Part shown: one piece after another, positions 14,656 through 25,275 of the stretch | How the letters are laid out: every line of letters begins with the position of its first letter | How positions within the stretch are numbered: the first letter of the stretch is position 1 | NCBI GenBank assembly: GCA_009917555.1 | Contig: QZDX01000016.1 | Span: 1 to 64,000, forward strand | Direction: 5' to 3' | Origin: a bacterium 1XD21-13 | GTDB taxonomy: Bacteria > Bacillota > Clostridia > Lachnospirales > Lachnospiraceae | DNA: 64,000 bases | Notes under the pieces: generated by a model | The model's database searches: none | The model's input: the letters and a program-made list of their open reading frames with translations, nothing else | What the model was told of the DNA's origin: nothing | Program-made: the position numbers and the translations under genes

Positions 14656-17600
14656 TTAAGTCAAATCTTCTTCAATCAGATTCACGGAAACCAGAGCCGA
14701 CACGCCCTTCTCCTGCATGGTAATTCCATACAGCCGGTCCGCGGCCTCCATCGTTCCCTTCCTATGAGTAATAATAATAAACTGTGTATTTTTTGTCAAC
14801 TTGTGAAGATATTTTGAGAAGCGCCCCACATTGGAATCATCCAGGGCCGCCTCAATCTCGTCCAGCAAACAGAAAGGCGAGGGCTTCAGGTTCTGAATGG
14901 CAAACAAAAGCGAAATCGCCGTCAACGCCTTCTCCCCGCCGGAAAGCTGCATCATATTCTGCAGCTTCTTTCCCGGAGGCTGGGCAATAATGCGGATGCC
15001 TGCCTCCAGAATATCCTCCTCCTCATTAAGCTCCAAGGTTCCCTTGCCGCCTCCGAAGAGCTCCTTAAATGCCTTGTCAAATTCCACCCGGATCCGCTCA
15101 AACTGCTCCCGAAACTGCCTGCGCATACCGGAATCCAGCTCCTTGATAATGCCAAGAAGCGTCTCCTCCGCCTTCACCAGATCGTTGCGTTGGTTATTCA
15201 TAAAGGTATAGCGCTCAGAAAGATTCTTAAAGTCCTCAATGGCATTTACATTCACATCTCCAAGCCGTCGGATCTCATCCTTCAGAGAGGAAATCTGCTT
15301 CTTCAAATCCCCCGGCTCTACATAAGTCTCATCCCGAAGGGGAAGGGCCGAATTGTAGGTAAGCTCGTACTCCTCCCACATATAATTGGCCTGGGCCTCC
15401 CCGCTTTCCTCCAGACGCTCCCTCTGGCTATTGAGTCGAAATGCCTCCCTATCCAGACGGCTTCGGTGCTCGGAAAGCTCCTCCCGTTTGGCAAAAAACT
15501 CCTTCTGACCGCCAAGAAGGGCATCCCGCTTCTCTGTCAGCGCAGCGGTTCTCTCCTCCAGGGTCCGGCTCCTTAGGTTCAACTGCTCAATCTGCCCGGT
15601 GAGGGCCAAAATCCCCTCCTCCTTGGCCTTAATATCATGGCTTCCCTGTACCACTCCGGCCTTGAGTTCCTCCTCCTCCATGCGGAAGCGCTCCAGCTCC
15701 CGGTCGATACGGGCCACATTCTCATTGACAAATTCCGCCTTCTGGGTAATGGCGGCAACCTCCAGATGAATGCTCTCGCACTCCTTTACACTGCTTTCTT
15801 CCTGACCCCGAATCTCCTCAAGCTCTCTCTGAGCCTCCAGAGTATCCGCCTCATGGGCCTTCTCCTCATCCTCAGAAGCCTTAAGCTCCCGGCCGATAGC
15901 CTCCCGGCTCTCGCCGATATCCTTAAGCTGCTCCTCCAATTGTCCAAGTTCTGCATTAAGCCCCTCATAGCCGGACACCAGCTCCTCAAGCTTCGCCTTC
16001 GCCTGGTCCGCATTCAGCGCCACCGTATTTTGAAGGAGATACTGCTCCTGAAGCCGGGCATTTAAAGCCTCTGCCTCCTGCCGAAGGGTCCGACGGCGAT
16101 CCTTGACCTCCTCGATCCGCAGACGGGCGGCGTTCATCTCCTCCTCCAGACGCTTTACATTTTCCTCCAGTTCCTCAAGTTCCCGACGCCGTCCCAGAAG
16201 ATTGCTGGAATTGCGGAAAGCACCTCCTGTCATGGAGCCTCCCGGACTTAAGTATTCACCCTCCAGGGTTACAATATGTAGGGAATGGCTGTATTTCCGG
16301 GCAATGAGAATGGCCGCGTCAATGTCACGGACCACCAGAACACGGCCCAGCAGATATTGAACCACACCCTCATATTTTTTTTCTGCCTTAACAAGTGTAC
16401 TTGCAAGCCCCAGGGCCCCAGGCTCCGACAAAGCTTCCTTTTTGGGAAAATTGTCACGGCCTCCTACGCTGGTCAGAGGAAGAAAAGTAGCACGTCCCAG
16501 CTTATTCTTTTTCAGATAGCCGATAAGCTCCTTGGCTGTAGCCTCGTTGTCTGTGACAATGTTCTGAATATTGCCTCCCAGGGCGGTCTCTATGGCGGTC
16601 TCGTACTTCTGCTCGACCTTGATGATATCCGCCACGACACCTAGAATTCCCGGCGTACGCTCTCTTTGCTCCATCACCTTGCGGATGCTGTTGCCATAGC
16701 CATCATAGCGCTCTGCCAGGTTCCGCAGGGATTCAAGCTTGGAGGATTCCCTGTGAAATGCGGTCTGTCCAATCTCAAGCTGCTCATTGAACCTTCCCAG
16801 GGTCCGGCGGCAGCTCTCTGCCTCCTCCTCCTTCTCTCTCTGGGCCGCTGTAAGCTCCAAGATTCCCGCCTCTATCTCTTCCAGTTTTTTCCTGTATCCC
16901 TCATAGAGATCCTTCTGCTCCGCCTCACCGCTTCGGGCCTCTAAAAGCTTCTTGTTGAGCTCCGCCCTGCGTATCTGGGCCTGCTCCTGCATGGCATCAT
17001 ATCTCTGCAGTCTTCCCTTGGTAGAGGCCCGCTCATTCAAAAGGCCGATAATGGCATTTTTCCGCTGCTCTACCCGGCTGTTCAGCGCCTCCACCTTCCT
17101 GCGTATGCCGTTTAACCGCTCCGAAGCTTCCCTGGAACGACCAGAAATCTCCTTAAGCTGTGCGTCCAGCTGCTTCTGCTCTTCCGTCAGCTTTTTCCTT
17201 GCTTCCTTTTTCTCCAATACATCTGTGCCAATGGCCGCCAGACGTCCCTGAAGATGCTCGTCATTAGCCCGGACCGAATTGATCTGCTCCTTCAAAAGCT
17301 CAATCTGTCCGGTAAGCTGCTGGCGGCTCATACCAGCCTGGGAAAAGGATTCCTTGGTCTGATCCAAATCCGTATTGAGCTGATCAAGCTCCTCCTCTAT
17401 CTTGGCATGCTCCAGCTTAATACTCTCATAAGCCCTGGTGGTCTCCTCCAGCTCTTCCTTTACGGTGTTTGACTTCTTCTCCACCTCTAAAAGCTGCTCC
17501 TCCAGACGGGCGGTCTCCAAAAGAAACATATTCACATCGTAGATCTTTAATGTCTCTTTTTTCTTCAGATAAATCTTTGCTGTCTCCGACTGGCGCTCCA

Positions 17601-18213
17601 GGGGGCCTAGCTGCTTTTCCAGCTCCGAGAGTATGTCGTTGATGCGTAAAATGTTCTGCTTCTCATCCTCCAGCTTTTTCTGAGCCGTATTCTTCCGCCG
17701 CTTAAACTTTACAATGCCCGTAGCCTCGTCAAACAGCTCCCTGGATTCCTCCGGCTTGGAACTTAAGATCCGATCAATCTGGCCCTGTCCGATGATGGAA
17801 TAGCCCTCTTTTCCGATTCCTGTGTCGTAAAACAGCTCATTGATATCCTTAAGCCTGCAGGCAGTCCCATTGATCAGGTACTCGCTCTCACCGGACCGGT
17901 ACAGGCGCCGGGACACCGTCACCTCCTCGTAATCGATGGCAAGCTGGTGATCCCCATTGTCCAGAGTGATAGCCACATATGCGTAGCTTAAGGGCCGACG
18001 GCTCTCCGTACCGGAAAAAATCACATCCTGCATGCTCCCACCCCGAAGCTGCTTCACTCTCTGCTCTCCCAGAACCCAGCGCACCGCGTCCGCCACGTTG
18101 CTCTTGCCGCTGCCATTTGGCCCCACAATGCCCGTAATTCCGTTATGAAAATCAAAAACAATCTTATTTGCAAAGGACTTAAAGCCCTGCACCTCGATAC
18201 TTTTTAAATACAT
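14656..18213 (-). CDS. smc: SMC, chromosome condensation ATPase
   Basis: A 1185-residue SMC protein, the normal bacterial length, which forms the condensin complex with ScpA/ScpB. Walker A is [16 protein letters not shown] (about residue 32), the two coiled-coil arms run about 165-505 and 670-1020, the hinge lies at about 515-660 ([22 protein letters not shown]), the signature motif is LSGGEKAL (about 1090) and Walker B is [13 protein letters not shown] (about 1120). It lies 37 bp after rnc and 86 bp before ftsY, in the conserved order. Confidence 0.97.
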   Translation of the reverse strand: MYLKSIEVQGFKSFANKIVFDFHNGITGIVGPNGSGKSNVADAVRWVLGEQRVKQLRGGSMQDVIFSGTESRRPLSYAYVAITLDNGDHQLAIDYEEVTVSRRLYRSGESEYLINGTACRLKDINELFYDTGIGKEGYSIIGQGQIDRILSSKPEESRELFDEATGIVKFKRRKNTAQKKLEDEKQNILRINDILSELEKQLGPLERQSETAKIYLKKKETLKIYDVNMFLLETARLEEQLLEVEKKSNTVKEELEETTRAYESIKLEHAKIEEELDQLNTDLDQTKESFSQAGMSRQQLTGQIELLKEQINSVRANDEHLQGRLAAIGTDVLEKKEARKKLTEEQKQLDAQLKEISGRSREASERLNGIRRKVEALNSRVEQRKNAIIGLLNERASTKGRLQRYDAMQEQAQIRRAELNKKLLEARSGEAEQKDLYEGYRKKLEEIEAGILELTAAQREKEEEAESCRRTLGRFNEQLEIGQTAFHRESSKLESLRNLAERYDGYGNSIRKVMEQRERTPGILGVVADIIKVEQKYETAIETALGGNIQNIVTDNEATAKELIGYLKKNKLGRATFLPLTSVGGRDNFPKKEALSEPGALGLASTLVKAEKKYEGVVQYLLGRVLVVRDIDAAILIARKYSHSLHIVTLEGEYLSPGGSMTGGAFRNSSNLLGRRRELEELEENVKRLEEEMNAARLRIEEVKDRRRTLRQEAEALNARLQEQYLLQNTVALNADQAKAKLEELVSGYEGLNAELGQLEEQLKDIGESREAIGRELKASEDEEKAHEADTLEAQRELEEIRGQEESSVKECESIHLEVAAITQKAEFVNENVARIDRELERFRMEEEELKAGVVQGSHDIKAKEEGILALTGQIEQLNLRSRTLEERTAALTEKRDALLGGQKEFFAKREELSEHRSRLDREAFRLNSQRERLEESGEAQANYMWEEYELTYNSALPLRDETYVEPGDLKKQISSLKDEIRRLGDVNVNAIEDFKNLSERYTFMNNQRNDLVKAEETLLGIIKELDSGMRRQFREQFERIRVEFDKAFKELFGGGKGTLELNEEEDILEAGIRIIAQPPGKKLQNMMQLSGGEKALTAISLLFAIQNLKPSPFCLLDEIEAALDDSNVGRFSKYLHKLTKNTQFIIITHRKGTMEAADRLYGITMQEKGVSALVSVNLIEEDLT

Positions 18214-18250
18214 ACTCTGCTCCGTTAGTACTTTATTCCGTCTGTCATAC

Positions 18251-18952
18251 TTACTTCGTATTTGAATGCTCTCTTACTTTATGCCGCTCAATCAGCGCCC
18301 GGTAAGCCGCCTCTTGTTCCGCAGCCTTCTTTGTCCGGCCGCTTCCCATTCCAATCATCTGATCTCCCAGACAGGCATGAACCGTAAACCGCTTATTGTG
18401 GTCCGGCCCCTCCTCCCCAATAAGCTCATAGTGAAGAAGCTCTGTGGTCTCCCCCTGGATCTCCTCCTGAAGGATAGTCTTGCTATCAAAAAAGAGTTTC
18501 TTATGCTCAATATCATTTAAAATAAATCCATGCACAAATTCTTTCGCACTAGCAAAACCACCGTCCAGATAAATGGCCCCCAAAAGAGCCTCCATAGCAT
18601 CGGAGGTAATGGAATCTCGTTCCCTTCCCCCAGTCAGGTCCTCTCCCTTTCCAAGAAGCAGAAAGGCACCAAGCCCCAACTCCCTGGCGCACAGAGCCAA
18701 GGTCTGCTCACACACAATGCTTGCCCTGGTGCGGGTCGCCTCCCCCTCCGGCATCGTCGGATAGGCCGTGTACAAAAACTCACTGGTAATCAGCTCCAGC
18801 ACCGCGTCCCCCAAAAATTCCAGTCGTTCATTGCTAAAAAGCCTGTCCATATGCCGCTCATTGGCAAAGGAGCTGTGGCACATGGCCTGCTTAAGAAGCC
18901 TTGGCTCCTTAAAATGATATCCTATTTTCTCCTCTAGTCTCTCAAGCTTCAT
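18251..18952 (-). CDS. rnc: Ribonuclease III
   Basis: A 233-residue double-strand-specific endonuclease for rRNA and mRNA processing. The catalytic signature NERLEFLGDAVLELI is at about residue 40, the second acidic site DAMEALLGAIYLDGG at about 118, and a C-terminal double-stranded RNA-binding domain covers about 160-228. It is the first gene of rnc-smc-ftsY. A structured element lies in the gap before it. Confidence 0.96.
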   Translation of the reverse strand: MKLERLEEKIGYHFKEPRLLKQAMCHSSFANERHMDRLFSNERLEFLGDAVLELITSEFLYTAYPTMPEGEATRTRASIVCEQTLALCARELGLGAFLLLGKGEDLTGGRERDSITSDAMEALLGAIYLDGGFASAKEFVHGFILNDIEHKKLFFDSKTILQEEIQGETTELLHYELIGEEGPDHNKRFTVHACLGDQMIGMGSGRTKKAAEQEAAYRALIERHKVREHSNTK

Positions 18953-19045
18953 TCATACCTCCCATAAATCCTTCCAGCCTCACACTTACTTCCTGTCTGC
19001 CGGTTAGCCCTCCTGTTTTCCGGCTGCCGCCCCTTACATGGAAGA

Positions 19046-19098
19046 GGCTGCCACAAAGAAACCATCGGCCCTTCCGGTGGTCATGCCCTGTGGCAGCC
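19046..19098. other. Stem-loop element between acpP and rnc
   Basis: GGCTGCCACA (19046-19055) pairs with TGTGGCAGCC (19089-19098), a perfect 10-bp stem. Its loop holds a second hairpin built from ACCATCGG and CCGGTGGT. No T run follows on the minus strand, so a simple terminator is unlikely. It fills part of a 249-bp gap with no gene; an attenuator, processing site or small RNA are possible. Confidence 0.6.
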
Positions 19099-19201
19099 AT
19101 TCCTCTATCAACCTGGTGCACTTCAATTCTGACATACTCTCAAGGCCCGCACACCAGCTATTTTCCATACATATCTGCTGTCGAAGCAAAATCCGAACGA
19201 A

Positions 19202-19432
19202 CTAAGCAGTTATCTTTTTAATCTGCTCAACGGCGTCCCCTACGGAAACGATCTTCTCTGCCTCTTCCTGAGGAATCTCAATATCAAATTCCTCCTCAAG
19301 TCCCATGATAATCTGATACACGTCCAAAGAGTCTGCTCCCAGATCGTCCGTAAATGTCGTGTCCATAGTAATTTCTTCTTCATCCACATTCAGAACATCT
19401 GCAATGATTCCTTTCAGTTTCTCAAATTCCAT
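19202..19432 (-). CDS. acpP: Acyl carrier protein
   Basis: A 76-residue acidic ACP carrying growing fatty-acid chains. The phosphopantetheine serine is in [10 protein letters not shown] at about residue 37. Helices II and III ([29 protein letters not shown]) are typical. The start lies 5 bp after the stop of plsX, so the two are one operon. Confidence 0.96.
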   Translation of the reverse strand: MEFEKLKGIIADVLNVDEEEITMDTTFTDDLGADSLDVYQIIMGLEEEFDIEIPQEEAEKIVSVGDAVEQIKKITA

Positions 19433-19437
19433 ACGTC

Positions 19438-20451
19438 TTATCCTTCCTCTCTTATAATATTCTCTCTGATCTTATCATTAATCTGCTGCTCCTTAAAGGT
19501 GACACACTGGATAATGGAATTTTTTACTTCCTGTGCTTTGGAGCTTCCGTGTGTCTTCACAACAAGACCATTCAAACCCAACAGCGGCGCACCGCCATAC
19601 TGTGACGCATCAAAGGACTTCAAGGTCTCCTTCAATGCCGGCTTTACCAGAAGCGCCCCGATCTTGCTGCGCAGACTGGTCATCATGCCTTCTTTAATCT
19701 TCCCAATGAGGACGGAACCCATTCCCTCATAGAGCTTTAAAATTACATTTCCAACAAATGCCTCGCAGACAATCACATCCGCAGTCCCCGCCGGAATATC
19801 TCTTGCCTCAATGCTTCCGATAAAATTGATATCCTTACACTCCTTTAAGAGAGGAAAGGTCTCCTTTACCAGGGCGTTGCCCTTCTCCTCCTCAGCACCG
19901 ATATTCACAATGGCAACTCTGGGCTTCTTCACACCCACCACATGCTCCATATAGATGGAGCCCATCTTGGCAAACTGTACCAGATGAGAGGATCGTGCAT
20001 CCACATTGGCCCCGCAGTCGATAAGCAGAGATACGCCGTTCTTTGTGGGAATGAGAGGTGCCAGAGGCGGACGCTCCACACCCTTGATACGTCCCACCAG
20101 AAGCTGTCCTCCTGCCAGAACCGCGCCGGAGCTTCCGGCGGATACAAAGGCGTCTGCCTTGCCCTCCTTTACCATCTTAAGGGCTACCACAATGGAGGAA
20201 TCCTTCTTCTTCCGAATGGCAAGAACCGGCGGCTCCGCCATTTCGATCACCTCTGTGGCATTTACAACCTCAATCTGTTCTTCTTTATAGGAATAATCCT
20301 TCAGCTTATCTTTTACCAATTCTTCTTTTCCAACGAGAAATACCTTGATGTCCTCCCGTAATCCTACGGCCTCCACAACGCCCTTAATAATCTCGTCAGG
20401 TGCGTTGTCTCCGCCCATTGCGTCCACCGCAACGCGAACCATTTCCTGCAT
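19438..20451 (-). CDS. plsX: PlsX, phosphate acyltransferase
   Basis: A 337-residue enzyme that converts acyl-ACP to acyl phosphate, the first step of phosphatidic acid synthesis in Firmicutes. Typical motifs are [12 protein letters not shown] at the N-terminus, [14 protein letters not shown] (about 103), [10 protein letters not shown] (about 147) and [13 protein letters not shown] (about 228). The start ATG 20451 follows GGAGG by four bases. A sigma-A promoter lies upstream. fabH and fabD are not adjacent. Confidence 0.96.
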   Translation of the reverse strand: MQEMVRVAVDAMGGDNAPDEIIKGVVEAVGLREDIKVFLVGKEELVKDKLKDYSYKEEQIEVVNATEVIEMAEPPVLAIRKKKDSSIVVALKMVKEGKADAFVSAGSSGAVLAGGQLLVGRIKGVERPPLAPLIPTKNGVSLLIDCGANVDARSSHLVQFAKMGSIYMEHVVGVKKPRVAIVNIGAEEEKGNALVKETFPLLKECKDINFIGSIEARDIPAGTADVIVCEAFVGNVILKLYEGMGSVLIGKIKEGMMTSLRSKIGALLVKPALKETLKSFDASQYGGAPLLGLNGLVVKTHGSSKAQEVKNSIIQCVTFKEQQINDKIRENIIREEG

Positions 20452-20507
20452 ATGTCCTCCATTCCAATATCTGTATCCTTTGCACGGGCCCTATGGGATC
20501 CTTTATC

Positions 20508-20536
20508 ATCATACTAAATATTAATGGAGAAATCAA
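20508..20536 (-). promoter_or_regulatory. Sigma-A promoter of plsX-acpP
   Basis: On the minus strand TTGATT (20531-20536) and TATGAT (20508-20513) are 17 bp apart, about 57 bp before the plsX start. It lies between the MCP terminator and plsX, so plsX-acpP has its own promoter. Confidence 0.7.
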
Positions 20537-20573
20537 CCTAATATTTTCCCAGTTTTCTTTTGATAAGGAAAGG

Positions 20574-20607
20574 AAAAGGCTGTCCCTCAGCGGGCAACAG
20601 CCTTTTT
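20574..20607 (-). terminator. Terminator of the chemoreceptor gene
   Basis: AAAAGGCTGT and ACAGCCTTTTT form a 10-bp stem with additional inner G-C pairs; on the minus strand it ends in TTTT. It lies 38 bp past the MCP stop. Confidence 0.8.
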
Positions 20608-20644
20608 ACATTCATAGAAGAGCCAGCAGGCAGGCCTGCTTCTC

Positions 20645-22300
20645 TTAGTTCATCGATCTCAAACGGAATTTCTTTGTCTGCTCCTGCAGGAAGCGCACCT
20701 GCTCGAACAGCTCGTTGCTCACTGCCGCCGATTCCTCGCTGCTTGCGGAGTTGGTCTGGACAACGGAAGAAATCTGGCTGATGCCGTCGGTTACCTGGGA
20801 AATGGAATCTGCCTCCCGCTCCACTGCCTTCGCAATGTCTCCGATGGCTCCGCTGGACTGCATCACAAGCTCCAAGGTCTTGCTCAGCGTCTCGGATACC
20901 TCTCCCACGATCCGGCTTCCCCGCTCCACTGCCTGGACGGAATTCTCAATCAGCTCCTTGGTGGCCTTTGCCGCCTGATCGGACTGGGTGGCAAGGCTGC
21001 GCACCTCGCTGGATACCACTGCAAAGCCCTTTCCAGCCGTTCCTGCTCTGGCAGCCTCTACTGCCGCGTTCAGAGCCAGGATATTTGTCTGGAAGGCGAT
21101 ATTTTCAATGGTGGCAATGATCTTACCGATCTCCTGGGAGGCTGTGGAGATATCCCGCATGGCAGCTACCATCTCCTCCATCTGCTGGCTGCTTAAGGTT
21201 ACCTGCTCTCCTGTGAGGCGGGCATCCTCCTGGGCGCTTAAAGCCGCCTTTACATTCTGCGAAGCACTCTTGGAAAGCTCATCCAGAGTTGCATAGAGCT
21301 CCTCCACCGCGCTTGCCTGCTCCGTAGCTCCCTGGGCCAAAGCCTGGGCTCCGCTGGACAGCTGGGCTGCGCCTCCTGACACCTTCTGCTGGGCTCCGTT
21401 GATATTGGCAAGGGCCGAGGACATGGTCCTTGTAAAACTAGTAAGGGATTCCTCGATGGAACGGAAATCTCCAATATAAGGCTCGGAAACCTGAACATCA
21501 AAATTCCCAGAGGAGAGCTGTCCCATCATCCGGTTGATATCATTTACATAGCTCCCAATCTTCCCAAGAGAGCCCTCCAGGGTCTCTGCCAGCTCCCCAA
21601 GCTCATCCTTGGAATGATAGTTAAGCTCCAGCTCCAGATATCCCTCCTGAAGAGGCTTGCTCTTGTTGGTAATCATAATCAGAGGCTTCACGATCTTGCC
21701 CAGCACGTAGAGCACTAAGCTAATGAGGGCAATCAAGGAAAGGGAAAGCCCTACAATGGAGGTGCCATGCATCATCACAAGGGTTTTTGCCATCTCATCC
21801 TTGCTCTCCTCATTCAAGGCGGTTCCCCGCTCCACAACCTTTTCCAAAAGCCCTACCAGGGTGGTGAGATTGGACTGGATGGTTTCCTGATAATAAGCCT
21901 GTGCCTGCTCGGGATCGGTCTTCAGCTGTTCCAGTACCTGGGTGGCTGATTCGTGAAGAGTTTTATGCAAAGGCTCCATCTGTGAGCGCAGAGAAAGGAT
22001 CTCTGAATCTGTCGTTCCCTCCTCGCCGTAGAGCCACTGGCCCAGAACACAGGTGGTGGGATCGATGCTTCCCGTAAATTCCGTTCCTGCATACAGTGCA
22101 TTACTCAGATTGCTGGACCATTTATAATGGGCTGCCTCTGCTCTCTGTGCCCTGTCAAGCAGAGAATTCGCCTGGATGCTCTCTGTCTGGGTGTGTTCCA
22201 CGCGTATGATATTCACGGTCATCATCACACTGAACAGCAGCACGGCGAAAAGAGCAACCGCTACCCGGATTCCTACCATCTTCTTGATGCTTTTGCGCAT
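20645..22300 (-). CDS. Methyl-accepting chemotaxis protein with CZB-like zinc site in the sensor domain
   Basis: A 551-residue chemoreceptor from ATG 22300. Helix 1 is [19 protein letters not shown]; the extracellular helical sensor follows, then a second membrane span near residue 175 ([20 protein letters not shown]), a HAMP region, and the signalling domain with the conserved hairpin [18 protein letters not shown] (about 415). The sensor domain shows the chemoreceptor zinc-binding pattern: [17 protein letters not shown] and LHKTLH supply the His/Cys/His/His ligands. CZB is usually cytoplasmic. It has its own promoter and terminator, and splits rpmF from plsX. Confidence 0.9.
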   Translation of the reverse strand: MRKSIKKMVGIRVAVALFAVLLFSVMMTVNIIRVEHTQTESIQANSLLDRAQRAEAAHYKWSSNLSNALYAGTEFTGSIDPTTCVLGQWLYGEEGTTDSEILSLRSQMEPLHKTLHESATQVLEQLKTDPEQAQAYYQETIQSNLTTLVGLLEKVVERGTALNEESKDEMAKTLVMMHGTSIVGLSLSLIALISLVLYVLGKIVKPLIMITNKSKPLQEGYLELELNYHSKDELGELAETLEGSLGKIGSYVNDINRMMGQLSSGNFDVQVSEPYIGDFRSIEESLTSFTRTMSSALANINGAQQKVSGGAAQLSSGAQALAQGATEQASAVEELYATLDELSKSASQNVKAALSAQEDARLTGEQVTLSSQQMEEMVAAMRDISTASQEIGKIIATIENIAFQTNILALNAAVEAARAGTAGKGFAVVSSEVRSLATQSDQAAKATKELIENSVQAVERGSRIVGEVSETLSKTLELVMQSSGAIGDIAKAVEREADSISQVTDGISQISSVVQTNSASSEESAAVSNELFEQVRFLQEQTKKFRLRSMN

Positions 22301-22408
22301 ATGTATGTACCTTCCTTTTTCTTTTCTTTCTGATAAGCTCTGCAAAAATAATACCCCAAAAATGAACAACTATATCCAGCAGCTCCTACCAAATATATAC
22401 ATGAATAC

Positions 22409-22438
22409 AGTGTAACATAGAATTAAATCCTTTTTCAA
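22409..22438 (-). promoter_or_regulatory. Possible promoter of the MCP gene
   Basis: On the minus strand TTGAAA (22433-22438) and TACACT (22409-22414) lie 18 bp apart, about 110 bp before the start codon. The -10 is a weak match. Confidence 0.35.
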
Positions 22439-22536
22439 GATGTTCTTCTTGTATTTACCGGAAATCTACTGGAAATTTATTGGAATCTGTTTTTCTTCAC
22501 AGAATATTCTTTCTCGGATGACCGGATACCCTAAGA

Positions 22537-22571
22537 AAGAAGGCTTCCCGGCCAGACCGGAAAGCCTTCTT
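22537..22571 (-). terminator. Terminator of yceD-rpmF
   Basis: AAGAAGGCTT (22537-22546) and AAGCCTTCTT (22562-22571) form a 10-bp stem around a GC-rich loop. On the minus strand it is followed by a T-rich tail. It lies 15 bp after the rpmF stop. Confidence 0.8.
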
Positions 22572-22585
22572 GTATCCAAAAGGAA

Positions 22586-22765
22586 TTACTCTACGGATAT
22601 GATCTCCTTCTTGTTGTAAGAGCCGCAAGACTTGCAAACTCTGTGAGGCATCATCAGGGCGCCGCATTTGCTGCACTTTACCAGATTCACTGCGCTCATC
22701 TTCCAGTTTGCTCTTCTCTTATCTCTTCTTCCTTTGGAAGATTTATTCTTGGGACAAATAGACAT
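22586..22765 (-). CDS. rpmF: Ribosomal protein bL32
   Basis: A 59-residue protein, MSICPKNKSSKGRRDKRRAN at the N-terminus, with the zinc-ribbon cysteines CSKCGALMMPHRVC and the following CGSYNKKEI. This is the four-Cys (zinc-binding) form of L32. The start ATG 22765 has GGAGGTG upstream and lies 14 bp after yceD, the normal pairing. Confidence 0.95.
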   Translation of the reverse strand: MSICPKNKSSKGRRDKRRANWKMSAVNLVKCSKCGALMMPHRVCKSCGSYNKKEIISVE

Positions 22766-22779
22766 CGGTTACACCTCCT

Positions 22780-23301
22780 CTAATTACTGTTCTTAAATAT
22801 CTCGGCTATTACGGCCATTCTTGGATCCAGTTCCGCTGTATCACAGCCGCATGAGCCATGATTGAGATTGGTCCCGCACCTTTTGCAGATGCCCTTGCAG
22901 TCCTCTCTGCACAAAGTTTTCATGGGCCAGTTCACCAAAATCTCACTGTAGACAAGCTTGTCTACATCCAGGTTGTATCCAATGATAAAATCTGTTTCAT
23001 CCAAATCCTCAATTCGGCCCTCCGCCGTCTGCTTCATATCCACCTCTCTGCTGATGGCAAGCCGGAAGGGTGTCTCCACCTCCTCCAGGCACCGATCACA
23101 GGGGATTGCCGCCGTAAGCTCAGCCTTCGCCTCAAGCTTCAGCTTTTCCTCTCCCAGATTGGTGATGGTAAGCTCCACGGCTTCCTTCCTTATAAAAGGA
23201 AAGCTTCCCAGACTGGAATCAAAGGAGCGCATCTCCAGGTCTACTGTCCTGGAAATGGTTTTCTCTTCACAGGATAAAACATCATTTAAATGAATGAGCA
23301 T
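22780..23301 (-). CDS. yceD: YceD/DUF177 family protein
   Basis: A 173-residue member of the YceD (DUF177) family, linked in other bacteria and plants to 23S rRNA accumulation. Features: a beta-rich N-terminal half with CDRCLEEVETPF (about 88), and the Cys cluster CREDCKGICKRCGTNLN (about 133-150), which probably binds zinc. It lies directly before rpmF, as in most bacteria, and is transcribed from the promoter at 23328-23356. Confidence 0.92.
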   Translation of the reverse strand: MLIHLNDVLSCEEKTISRTVDLEMRSFDSSLGSFPFIRKEAVELTITNLGEEKLKLEAKAELTAAIPCDRCLEEVETPFRLAISREVDMKQTAEGRIEDLDETDFIIGYNLDVDKLVYSEILVNWPMKTLCREDCKGICKRCGTNLNHGSCGCDTAELDPRMAVIAEIFKNSN

Positions 23302-23327
23302 AGTCCTCTCCTAACACATACTAGGAT

Positions 23328-23356
23328 AGTATATCCTTTGAACAGGAGTTTGTCAA
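23328..23356 (-). promoter_or_regulatory. Strong sigma-A promoter of yceD-rpmF
   Basis: TTGACA (23351-23356) and TATACT (23328-23333) are exactly 17 bp apart on the minus strand, 27 bp before the yceD start. It lies just downstream of the ackA stop. It is one of the best promoter matches in the window. Confidence 0.85.
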
Positions 23357-23358
23357 GC

Positions 23359-24552
23359 CTATTTTGTCAAACGAAGGGTCTCTCTTGCGATTGCCAGCTC
23401 CTCGTTGGTAGGCAAAATCATAACCTTTACCTTGGAGTTTGCAGTGGAGATCATCTGATTCTTTCCGCGGCAGTTGTTGGCCTCGTCATCGATCTCTACG
23501 CCAAGGTAGCCTAAGTAGCTGCAGATGGCCTTCCGGGTCTTCATATCATTCTCGCCTACACCTGCGGTAAATGCGATGGCATCTACGCCGTTCATGGCTG
23601 CCGTATAAGCACCGATGTATTTTACCACACGATAGATGAATGCCTCCAAAGCTACTTCTGCCAGATGATTGCCCTCGGATTTTGCCTTCTCAATATCACG
23701 GAAGTCACTGGATACGCCGCCGCTCATGCCCAGCACACCGGACTTCTTGTTAAGGATGTTCAGCATCTCGTTTACATCCTTACCCTCTTTGTTGCAGATG
23801 AACTGGAGAACGGCCGGATCTACGTCGCCGCTTCGGGTTCCCATGATAAGACCTTCCAATGGGGTCAGGCCCATGGAGGTATCTACACACTTGCCGCCGA
23901 TGGATGCGGAAATGCTGGCGCCATTGCCCAGATGACATACGATGACCTTGCCCTTCTCGGGGTCCAGGCCGGCGAACTTGATGGCCTCGCCAGATACGAA
24001 CATATGGCTGGTTCCGTGGAAGCCGTAACGACGAATGCTGTATTTCTCAAAGTACTCATGAGGGATCGCATAGAGGTATGCCTTCTCCTCCATAGCCATA
24101 CCAAAGGTGGTGTCGAATACTGCCACATTAGGTACGCCCGGCATAGCCTCCTCACAGGCTTCAATTCCCATAAGGTTGGCCGGATTGTGAAGGGGGCCTA
24201 AGTCAAAGCACTCACGGATTACATTTTTTACATCCTCATTTACCACAATAGATTCCGTGAACTTCATGCCGCCGTGGAGGACGCGGTGTCCCACTGCGGA
24301 GATCTCGCTGGTATCCTTTAACACACCGTACTCTGGATCTACCAGAGCCTTCATAACCAGGGAAATAGCCTCGGTATGCTTGGGCATTGGCTGCTCTACA
24401 ACCATCTCCTTGTCATTTGCCTTGTGAGTCAGCTTGGAGCCCCCGATTCCAATTCTCTCACAGAGGCCCTTTGCCATTACGCTCTCATTTTCCATATCGA
24501 TGAGCTGATATTTTAAGGATGAGCTTCCGCAGTTCAATACTAAAATTTTCAT
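23359..24552 (-). CDS. ackA: Acetate kinase
   Basis: A 397-residue ASKHA-fold kinase that makes ATP and acetate from acetyl phosphate. The signatures are VLNCGSSSLKYQLID at the N-terminus, the second signature GHRVLHGGMKF (about 86), HLGNGASISA (about 206), MGTRSGDVDPAV (about 236) and TAGVGEND (about 325). It follows pduL by 27 bp, which would supply acetyl phosphate. Confidence 0.97.
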   Translation of the reverse strand: MKILVLNCGSSSLKYQLIDMENESVMAKGLCERIGIGGSKLTHKANDKEMVVEQPMPKHTEAISLVMKALVDPEYGVLKDTSEISAVGHRVLHGGMKFTESIVVNEDVKNVIRECFDLGPLHNPANLMGIEACEEAMPGVPNVAVFDTTFGMAMEEKAYLYAIPHEYFEKYSIRRYGFHGTSHMFVSGEAIKFAGLDPEKGKVIVCHLGNGASISASIGGKCVDTSMGLTPLEGLIMGTRSGDVDPAVLQFICNKEGKDVNEMLNILNKKSGVLGMSGGVSSDFRDIEKAKSEGNHLAEVALEAFIYRVVKYIGAYTAAMNGVDAIAFTAGVGENDMKTRKAICSYLGYLGVEIDDEANNCRGKNQMISTANSKVKVMILPTNEELAIARETLRLTK

Positions 24553-24579
24553 GATTATGTATTCTCCCTTATTTTTAAT

Positions 24580-25146
24580 TTACTTAACGATCTCGCCGTA
24601 TACGGTTCCTGCACAGCCTGCAGCGTTGGATTCGTCGGTATCAATGTGCATAGCCAGCGCATACTTGGGGCTTACACGAACAACTACGTCGCCAAATACC
24701 AGGCTTCTGCCGTCGGTATCGATCTTTACGGACACTACATCCTTGTCCTTTACGCCAAGCTTCTCGGCATCCTCGGGAGTTGCATGGATGTGACGCTTCG
24801 CTGCGATAACGCCCTCCTTAAGCTCTACCTCTCCTGCAGGTCCTACCAGCTTGCAGGCGCCGCTTCCTGCTACGTCTCCGGATTCACGAACGGGGGCTGT
24901 CACACCGATGGAGCGGGCATCTGTCAGGGAAAGCTCAATCTGGGTCTCCGGTCTTACGGGTCCTAAGATAGAGGCTGCCATCTCTTTTTTGGGTCCTACG
25001 ATGGTTACCTTCTCGTTGCAGGCGAACTGGCCCGGCTGGGACAGATCCTTTTTCTTGGTCAGCTCATAGCCCTTGCCAAATAAGGTTTCCAGATCCTCCT
25101 GTGTTACGTGCACGTGACGTGCGGATGTTTCAACTACGAAATTCAT
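24580..25146 (-). CDS. pduL: PduL-type phosphotransacylase
   Basis: A 188-residue PduL protein that moves acyl groups between CoA and phosphate, unrelated to the classical Pta. Two beta-barrel halves carry the zinc-binding His motifs SARHVHVTQEDL (about 8) and KRHIHATPED (about 114); a third, MHIDTDESNAAG, is near the C-terminus. The N-terminal encapsulation peptide of microcompartment PduL is missing, because the protein starts at the first domain. With ackA in the same operon and no microcompartment genes near, it is probably the housekeeping phosphotransacetylase. Confidence 0.93.
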   Translation of the reverse strand: MNFVVETSARHVHVTQEDLETLFGKGYELTKKKDLSQPGQFACNEKVTIVGPKKEMAASILGPVRPETQIELSLTDARSIGVTAPVRESGDVAGSGACKLVGPAGEVELKEGVIAAKRHIHATPEDAEKLGVKDKDVVSVKIDTDGRSLVFGDVVVRVSPKYALAMHIDTDESNAAGCAGTVYGEIVK

Positions 25147-25246
25147 AATTCATTCTCCTTTTCTATTGTGCTATGTTCGCAGTGATGAAAGGGCCGCTTG
25201 TGTACCGGCTTCATCACCCATATCGCAGTGCGCGATTCTAACATCT

Positions 25247-25275
25247 ATTTTATGCGCTTTGTCTGTTTTTTTCAA
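25247..25275 (-). promoter_or_regulatory. Sigma-A promoter of pduL-ackA
   Basis: TTGAAA (25270-25275) and TAAAAT (25247-25252) are 17 bp apart on the minus strand. The ~95-nt leader that follows holds a hairpin with arms GTGATGAA and TTCATCAC at about 25181-25216. Confidence 0.75.
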
